From the NCBI RefSeq assembly GCF_000143535.2, contig NC_037313.1:751501-815500 (forward strand): 64,000 nucleotides of DNA. The letters run 5' to 3'. A model generated the notes under the pieces. It was given only the letters and a program-made list of their open reading frames with translations, ran no database searches and was not told where the DNA came from. This document shows positions 57,501 through 64,000 of the stretch, piece after piece. Origin of the DNA: Botrytis cinerea B05.10 (Eukaryota; Ascomycota; Leotiomycetes; Helotiales; Sclerotiniaceae). A program made the position numbers and the translations under genes. How positions within the stretch are numbered: the first letter of the stretch is position 1; each line of letters opens with the position of its first letter.

Positions 57501-58308
57501 TCGCATCCTTCTGCCCCGCGTAACCCCGCAGCCCCTTTGAAGCCTTTATAATTCGTTTCCAACATGGCAATAGGTAGTCGAACACGGGTTTACTATGAGG
57601 GATGGTAGAGCAGGCTTCCATAAGAGCACCATCAAGTTTATCAGCCGACAACCTAATCTCCGCATGTTCCTCCTCGAGCTCTTTTCTCAGTTCGGGCAGA
57701 AATATGAGCTTATGATTCGAGGAATCTGTTCGCTGGTTGGGATCTAGAGTAATTCGAAAGATGTGAGCAAGAATTCGGTTTTCGTAGTCCTCTATAGACT
57801 CTTCGGCGAGATTAGGTTTGCGGGCGGATGGAGCTGGGCGAGGAGGTGTCTGCATGTCTGATTCAGTTCCGGATCGTTTGCCTAGAACGTTTTGAGAAGG
57901 ATCAGTTCTTACAGACAATGGTTTCCCAGTAGAGTTTGCTTGCGCGCCCAATTTCGCGAATGGATTAGCAGCTGGTGTAGGAGTGGTGCTCGTAGGTTTA
58001 TTCTCGATGGCTGATTTAGCAACGGGCGGAGCCGATGAAGCATTATCTTTTGGTGTAGATGGCTGCGAAGTAGGAAGAGATGTTGAAGCTTCTGCGCCCG
58101 CGCCAGAAATCTTTTCAGAACTCGAAGGTGCGGAACCAGCTAACTTCTCCATGCGGCGTCGTCGGATCTATGAAAAGGTTACAAAAATTAGCCACGGCGA
58201 ACTTTAGTAAGCACAACAGCATATCAAGGTAGACCCATTCACCTGCTCCATCTTCTCCTTGTCTGGAGCATCTGGCCCACTGGGTGGTTGAGGAGGTTGA
58301 TCTGCCAT
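54521..58308 (-). CDS. UFD2: ubiquitin conjugation factor E4 Ufd2 (U-box ligase), nine exons
   Basis: Nine exons (58308-58243, 58167-57431, 57382-57169, 57116-56382, 56325-56120, 56065-55973, 55922-55684, 55633-55507, 55454-54521) close in frame to 1116 residues. The N-terminus is disordered. The Ufd2 core follows (REINLTTDVLTPYFLLEP, DVYKPYIHAFKLL, FFRISPLQQEV, LDGLCEPFMD, SNYTPSQTIKLPLP, KNPYLKAKLVSLLF). The C-terminal U-box, near 1020-1090, reads EFLDPISADLMEDPVMLP then DRGTISAFLL and DPYNRDPL. Ufd2 elongates ubiquitin chains on substrates handed over by Cdc48. Two introns (57430-57383, 55972-55923) use the less common donor GTTTGT; all others are near consensus. No defects. Confidence 0.93.
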
Positions 58309-59038
58309 ATTATCAAATTGTAATGTTGATAATGTTGCGTTGGAAAGATGATAATATGATGTATCTCTATCGAAGATGCTCTGATGGCTAAAGATAGTAG
58401 CCTTGTGGGGTGAATGGCTTTATCAGTTAGCACTCCGATTAGCCTCCAGGCTTGATAATCGAGGAAACCTTACAAGGATCTCACGTTACTCTCGAAGCTT
58501 CTACCTCTGTGATAAGTTCATAAGTTCATAACTTTTGACTATTCGTACTGTCTCCGGATGCTGTACAACCCTTACCTGCCATTCAATGACAAAGCAGTTA
58601 TGATGAGACTCACAATAGAATCTTTTTCAGATTGTTCATGAATCACAAGTGACATTCGTCCGAACAGTCGGTTTTTGGTACATACATTACTACACAGACC
58701 GAAATGATAGATTCAATACGGATCAGAACATCGGTCTGATATTTCCAAAGTGTTCTTCCATAGGACACTAGTGGAGCCAAGAAACAACATGAAATTCAGT
58801 ACAAGGTGGAAGAAGATTCAAATGCAGGAAGTATATATCCATATCTCGAAAGAATGATCATAGATTGACCAAGATGACTGCGGCCACTGTATTATATTGA
58901 AAATCGTCCTCTATTATATCTGTAACGAAAGACCCTCACATAAAGTCATTCATCCAGTCTTTTGCATAATGCACCCAGCCCAAACGCCTTGCTACAAAGC
59001 AAATACGCTACATAAACGTATACACGTCAAAATCAGTA
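58309..59038. other. intergenic, 730 bp
   Basis: UFD2 promoter and the 3' flank of the J-protein gene. No ORF or clear motif. Confidence 0.5.
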
Positions 59039-60159
59039 TTAATTCCTGATGCCCATACTTTCCAACTTCTTGCAGCTCGACATTGGCATGTCTCTAGCCC
59101 GCTGAATCTTATCCACATCGCTACTAAACCAGCCTTGGGCTTCCTGGAGTAACTGGCTTCGTTGCTGTACCTCTTGTTCGCACCCAACCTTTAATCGTGA
59201 GACATATTGAACCTCCGCTTCTCGGTCGATTTGTGCGAATTGATGTGCACTAAAACCCTTGATCTCGGCAGGGTTTACATAGTAGTCAACGTTCATTCTC
59301 GAGCTGACTCGGTGGTGAGTATGCGGCGGTATAGGATTGTCGAATCGCATAGAAGGACCACTAGAACCACCCCCAGAAAACAGTGACCCTAATAAAGGTA
59401 GACCGAAGAGGAGTATGAGTGGCAATAAGTTCATAAGGGTCTGAGTCAATGAAGCTGGTGCTTCTGGCGGTGCATTTGGGTCTCTCGGCCTCCTCCTTGG
59501 TCTTGCACCCCCGAATTGATGTACTCTAATACCAGGTCCACCACCCAGGTTGAAAACGAATCCTGGCTGATCATTGAACATTCCACCACCACCTAAGGAA
59601 AACGTTAGTTCCAATCAACTTTACCAGACTCGGGAATCGTACCAAAACCTCCTCCTCCAAAAAATCTCGTGAACATCTCTTCCGGACTGATCTCCTCTTC
59701 CCACATAGATCTTCCGCCGGGTCTCGCAGCAGCCCCTCCAGCACTTCTCTGTGAAAATCCCGAGAAGGGATTTGACTGTGGTGCTCCTGCACCGAATCGA
59801 CTATCTGGATCCCCGCCATATCGGTCGTATTGTGTTTTCTTGTCCTTATCGCTCAAAACCCCAAATGCCCTACTGACCATCTTGAAAGCTTCATCTGCAT
59901 GTTCGTGCCCATTCTTATCCGGATGGGTCAACAAACTCAGTTTCCTGTAGGCCTTTTTAATCTCCGACTCCGTCACTGTAGTTTTAACTTCTTCTAGCCC
60001 CAGAATATCGTAAAATGCTGTAGGCGCACATCTTCTAACCCTTATGACAGCAGCCTTTTGCTCGATTGTATATTTGCGGTCTTGATTCCCTTGGTTGTGT
60101 TCTCGCGATTTTGCGGTTCCGTTGGCCTTTGTATCAGCGCCAGAAGTGGTGGCCGGCAT
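59039..60159 (-). CDS. ER membrane J protein, Hlj1/DNAJB12-like (DnaJ + DUF1977)
   Basis: Two exons (60159-59643, 59592-59039) give 356 residues. The J domain spans about 46-113 with AFYDILGL and the HPDKN motif (His-Pro-Asp at 79-81). A Gly-rich linker (FFGGGGFG then GGGMFND) crosses the splice site. A membrane segment (LMNLLPLILLFGLPLLGSLF, near 225-245) and the DUF1977 domain (YYVNPAEIKGFSAHQFAQID) follow. Such proteins stimulate cytosolic Hsp70 at the ER surface and act in degradation of membrane proteins. The intron (GTACGA..CTTAG) is 50 nt. The Hlj1 name is by architecture, so the symbol is left blank. It is divergent from AIM19. Confidence 0.88.
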
Positions 60160-60549
60160 TGCGCCGTTATTTGTTGAATTATAAGAATCGCAGATCAGAC
60201 AGTGTGTCTCGTCGTGTCAATGTCCCGATTGTCATCAAACGTTAGACCTCGCAAATGGTAACAATTATTATATCTTGATGGTGTCGCAGTTTGTTATGGC
60301 CACGATGCTAAAGTGCCTGTCGATGTTTCTCTTCGCTATCGTACGCTAATGCATGGATTGTACACCGGAATTTTGGGACAATCTAACCACGTGATGGCCT
60401 TTTCTGTACCATCGTCATAGAAGCCGTGTTGATTGCATATACAAATCAATGTAGATATACATCACGGTAGATTATCTTATATTTTATCTGAATCTGAAGC
60501 TTTATTCTCATACGTTCCATTTACAATTTTAATTTATCAATCGAAGAAA
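60160..60549. promoter_or_regulatory. divergent promoter, J-protein gene / AIM19
   Basis: A 390-bp head-to-head spacer holding a CACGTGATG site at 60388-60396, near the middle. Confidence 0.45.
60388..60393. promoter_or_regulatory. CACGTG motif in the J-protein/AIM19 divergent promoter
   Basis: A palindromic CACGTG followed by AT, like the site at 3279. Shared regulation of the divergent pair is only a possibility. Confidence 0.3.
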
Positions 60550-61108
60550 ATGTCCGATCAAGACCAGGCAGTTGAAAATGCCAAAAAGACTACAATTTCT
60601 TACGCACAAGATTGGGGCCGTGAGTCTCATCCCCCTCAATTGACCCCTCCATACATTTAAATAGCCCCTTTCTCTGCCATGAAAGATTGCCATACAATCG
60701 AATCATTTCCTATTCTTTCAAGTATACAGAAACGCTAACTCATCTCTCACTGTAGGCTCACCTCTCCCCCCCGTCCTCCTCGCAACCTTCACTACTGCGC
60801 TACATGCTCGCCCCCTCCAGCCTCTCCCCCTAGCCTTCACCCCCGTCTTTCTCTTCAGTACCTACCTCAATCTCTCTGGGTACGCCATTGACTCCGCCGG
60901 CTTGACAGCTGCCTGGTCTGGTCTCTACCTCATCTTGGCAAACCGAAGGAAAGCCTCGGGAAAGAACATGTATGCAAGAATTGGGAGCAAATTTGGAGCG
61001 AGAGGTATGGTCCGAGGTGCTGCAATGGGTGTTGCAGGTTTGAACTTGGTAGGCGGTGGAATCACATATGCCTTTGGCAAGAGGGCGGATGAAGATAAAA
61101 CTCTTTGA
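60550..61108 (+). CDS. AIM19: Aim19-family mitochondrial protein
   Basis: Two exons (60550-60619, 60756-61108) give 140 residues. After a short polar start and WGRSPLPPVLLATFTTALH come two hydrophobic segments, then the family block SAGLTAAWSGLYLILANRR and the basic, Gly-rich RGMVRGAAMGVAGLNLVGGG. Yeast Aim19 is an uncharacterised mitochondrial protein linked to altered mitochondrial inheritance; it spans a membrane. The intron (60620-60755, GTGAGT..GTAG) is unusually C/T-rich at its 3' end. Assignment rests on the WSxLYL core, so it is moderately firm. Confidence 0.72.
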
Positions 61109-61555
61109 GTGTATGAATAGCTAAGGTTTGGGGCATTGTATCATATTATGTGTGTAGAGTAAAGGGTTCAAAAGGGTATCAAAAGAAAAGTGTCGACATG
61201 AGCAGCGGTGATATCAGTCTACGGTCAATTGTCAACAGCAAAGCCATTGGGTTTGGATACAATTTCTCATGAAATGTCTCGAGAGTTGTTTGTATGAAGA
61301 ATGTGTGTAGCCAGGTATGAATTAGAAGTTTATACATATTACAATGAAGTATATTATAAGAATGCTGTACTCTATCTCGAGTATGTAAGTGCAGCGTGGT
61401 GGCCGTAATCCAATACCACCCTTTAAACTCCGATCCGCATCGGCCTTAACGCGCACTGCATAACCGACGTCTTTCTAGTACCCTATCCCAAAATATGCCA
61501 GTCCCACCCAATATAATACCCAAACACCATAGAGAATCAGTTGACATGTAGCCAG
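61109..61555. other. intergenic, 447 bp, convergent
   Basis: The combined 3' flank of AIM19 and the phosphatase gene. Nothing further seen. Confidence 0.5.
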
Positions 61556-62672
61556 CTAGTGATACCAGAATCGCATCAAGTTCAAGTAGATCCAGATAAG
61601 CAACATCGCAAGGGCGAGAGGACGAGCCTTCTTGAAATACTTGGTGACAGATGGCTGAACTGACTGATTACGATCGAGACCACTGAGACTCGAGACTTGA
61701 TACTCTGTGATGTATTTGATATCGACATCACGAGCCTTTGGTGCGGCGAACGTCTTGTATTCCTCAACGATAGACTGAACATTCCAGCCAGAGACGTGAC
61801 GAATGATGGCGGCAGCACAACCAGTGCGGTGCTATGGGTTTTGGTCAGCTTGCACTCGGCCAGACAGGGGATCAGAGTTAATTACCTTGCCATGATTGCA
61901 ATGAATTAATAATGGATGATTTTCCTTGTCGAGAGAGATTCTCATGATTTGGTTCATGATGTGCTCGGGAATGTCGACCTTTTTGGTCCCTTGCATTTCG
62001 ATGACATAATGACGTATGCCATGAGCCTCCATGAATGCGAGAAATTCGGGAGGGAAGTCTTTCTTTACGAGGGTGCTTCAGAACTTAGTACTAGCCATCG
62101 AACTCGGGCATGCAATTACTCACACGATAGATTTCAACCCGAGAGTTCCTAGATACTCAAAGTCCTCTTGTTGAGGGAAGCTGCTACGGTAAATTGCATT
62201 TGGAGCAATGACGCCAAAGTTAAGATGGTGCTTCTCCTTCTCCTTCTCCTTCTCCTTGTCCTTGTCCTTTTCCTTGTGCTTCTCCTTGGCCAAAGCTTTG
62301 GTAGCGTCAACCGATTTGGTCACTGTGCAATTTTCATGTCAGCTAACGATCCAATATACAGGACTGAAAATATATGAGTGTAATCCAATTACCTTGTGCT
62401 GCAATCGTCTCAATTTTGGCAGGGAACAATGCACCCAGATCCTTTCCAACATCGGCACTTTGGAGAGGGGTTTGGTGGGATGAGCTTCGCGCCTCTCGGT
62501 GCTTCTTGTCCTTTTCCTTGTCGTTCTCGTCTTGACTGCTGCTGTATCTGGCCTCATGAGGGGCCATTGCAACGCCTGCGACACTGGCGTTTCCTGACTG
62601 CATAACTTCTTGTTCAGTAGCGAAAACTCTGGTCGATCGTCGGGAGATTTTTGCGACTGGTTCATCCACCAT
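61556..62672 (-). CDS. SIW14: Siw14-like inositol-pyrophosphate / tyrosine phosphatase with hydrophobic C-terminal tail
   Basis: Four exons (62672-62393, 62322-62124, 62075-61886, 61831-61556) give 314 residues. A disordered N-terminus ends in a Lys-Glu repeat (about 107-122). The catalytic domain starts with LNFGVIAPNAIYRSSFP, continues through LKSIVTLVKKDFPPEF, and has the CX5R loop HCNHGKHRTGC, with Cys 219 and Arg 225 split by the last intron. HVSGWNVQSIVEEY and RDVDIKYI follow. Siw14 removes the beta-phosphate from inositol pyrophosphates in the cytosol. The last 24 residues (KKARPLALAMLLIWIYLNLMRFWYH region) look like a membrane anchor. Exon 3 has a GAAG acceptor. The symbol follows the family; Oca1/2 relatives lack the full CX5R. 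Confidence 0.86.
62226..62290. repeat. CTTCTC/CTTGTC coding repeat
   Basis: An imperfect 6-base repeat within exon 2 of the Siw14-like gene, coding alternating Lys and Glu/Asp just before the catalytic domain. Confidence 0.85.
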
Positions 62673-64000
62673 GTTATGTTGTTGGGGGGTGTAGAGTTAC
62701 GTGAAGATCGTAGAGTTCTATGAGGATAGAAGTGGTGTATGTACAAATCGTCGTTTGACAATCGTCGTTTTTTCGAGGGGGTTAAGTGTGTCCTGAGGGT
62801 AGGGGTCTCTGGCGTATAAGATGTTGGTGCTTGGAGAAAGGGAATCCTCTCGACAAGTGAAAATTATCCTTCAAGGGTTGGCCTCTATTGACCACGGACA
62901 AATTTCTTCATTAACATGCTGTACGTAGATGAATCGATTACGGTGCTCTTGAGATGTTTGGAGTGTGGTAGGTGAATGTTCCGCTGCAAGGCGTGGTGTC
63001 GTATGAGGGTAGGAGAAGAGGTTGTGTGTGCGTGTGTGTGTATTTATGTGAGTGTGAAAGAGGGAGGGAGGAAGCAGGTGAGATGGTTCTATTTGATAAG
63101 GATAGAAGGAAATAACGAACACCTTAAATTCTGGGGAGAATTAAAGCAACGAGCATTGTGCGAGAGCTGGATATGGCGGATTCATAACTAAAATTGTAAC
63201 TAAAATTGATCGTTCCAAAAAATATGATGATTTTGGTGATTTATCTACCTAGTCGTTCCTAGCATAGTAGTCTGTCTGTCTAGGTAAGCCAATTCCAAGG
63301 AAGTTATTAATGTCCGATGAATCTAACTCAAGTCAGACAAGGTAAGATTTGGCTTAACTAATAAAGATGTTCGAACATTCTGCTCTGCACACTTTCGCCA
63401 TTGTCCCGAGGAACCCCAGAGTTTGAGCCATCGTTAAAGGTTTTACCTATTCTTAAGTAAAGTCACCCAGAAGCTGCTTCATAACGCAAATCACGACCCA
63501 TCTTTTGGCGATTGGGGATATATGCAACACGTCTGTGTATAAACGCACAAATATGAAGAGACGCAAAATAGGTATATACGTCCAGGGACATAATTATGCT
63601 TTCATTTCTGGAGAGGGCATGCCAGGTAGCTAATTGACGTGGCTGCTAGTGAAGTGTGGATTTTTATTCCACGGTCTGTACCTCGTACATAGAAATTAAG
63701 CGGCAAATGCAAATCAGGAGATAAATTGAAGTTCCCCGTTACATCCGCACCTGCGTCTTCATTGCTAGCTCTGGACACAATGCGTCTGAAGGCATGTCTC
63801 TGCAGGGTTGCTGCATTTTATTGGAGTCCGCCGATACCCCCAAATAACATTGTGCTGTAAGATCATGCACGAATGATCTTTCTGCCTTAAGTTTGTGTTA
63901 GATACCGATATCCTGTCCAGAAAGTGGTGTGCTCGTGTGCTCGTGTGCCCTTTGGCGTGCCCTGTAGTGTGCCCTGTGGTGTGCGCTCAGGTTTGATAAC
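62673..64000. other. intergenic to window end, 1.3 kb
   Basis: Promoter of the Siw14-like gene. A GT-rich stretch at 63020-63058 and a GTGTGCTC/GTGTGCCCT repeat at 63925-63990 are visible. No gene is supported. Confidence 0.5.

Noticed and set aside
1..64000. CRISPR, prokaryotic operons, rRNA, intact transposase or viral genes
   Set aside because: I looked for spaced direct repeats, polymerase/transposase motifs and rRNA signatures and saw none; the window is nuclear fungal DNA.

Overview
This is a piece of a nuclear genome from a filamentous ascomycete fungus. Genes have short introns (about 46-171 nt) with GT..AG ends and CTAAC/CTGAC-type branch sites, spacers are pyrimidine-rich and AT-leaning, and products are typically fungal (Kgd4/Ymr31, Get1, Aim19, Rud3, HET). 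Protein wording resembles Leotiomycetes such as Botrytis or Sclerotinia; that is an impression from the sequence, not a database result. There are no operons; gene models were built by hand by joining exons so that the reading frame closes.

Region 1 (1-13 kb) is housekeeping: the 3' end of a cytochrome c/c1 heme lyase, a RUS/DUF647 protein with a 13-nt microexon, mitochondrial Kgd4 (a 2-oxoglutarate dehydrogenase subunit), Mediator subunit Med18, cytochrome oxidase subunit Cox8, and the exosome helicase Mtr4. Cox8 and Mtr4 share a short divergent promoter. Region 2 (13-24 kb) holds one large DENN-C1 protein followed by about 7.4 kb of gene-free DNA full of minisatellites, a diverged tandem duplication and one strong inverted repeat.

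Region 3 (24-35 kb) is the accessory part: a HET-domain protein with a large in-frame ORF just upstream, a DHA14-type MFS transporter whose six exons still splice in frame but carry three nonsense codons, a cytochrome P450, and a small catalase-like heme protein. It may be a remnant of a small metabolic or detoxification cluster.

Region 4 (36-49.5 kb): golgin Rud3, a conserved multi-pass membrane protein, Get1 (tail-anchored protein insertion), a PTAR1-like prenyltransferase-alpha-repeat protein, a secreted probably GPI-anchored aspartic protease, and a charged coiled-coil protein of unknown role. Region 5 (49.5-64 kb): two small uncertain ORFs in long spacers, then Ufd2 (U-box E4, nine exons), an ER-type J protein with DUF1977 (Hlj1/DNAJB12-like), Aim19, and a Siw14-like inositol-pyrophosphate phosphatase with a C-terminal hydrophobic tail.

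I found no rRNA, tRNA or CRISPR array and no intact transposon. I did not find a clearly new multi-gene system. The best leads are the nonsense-riddled but splice-intact transporter next to the P450 and catalase-like gene, the microexon, the frame-neutral intron in RUD3, the possible tail anchor on Siw14, and the inverted repeat near 23.5 kb.
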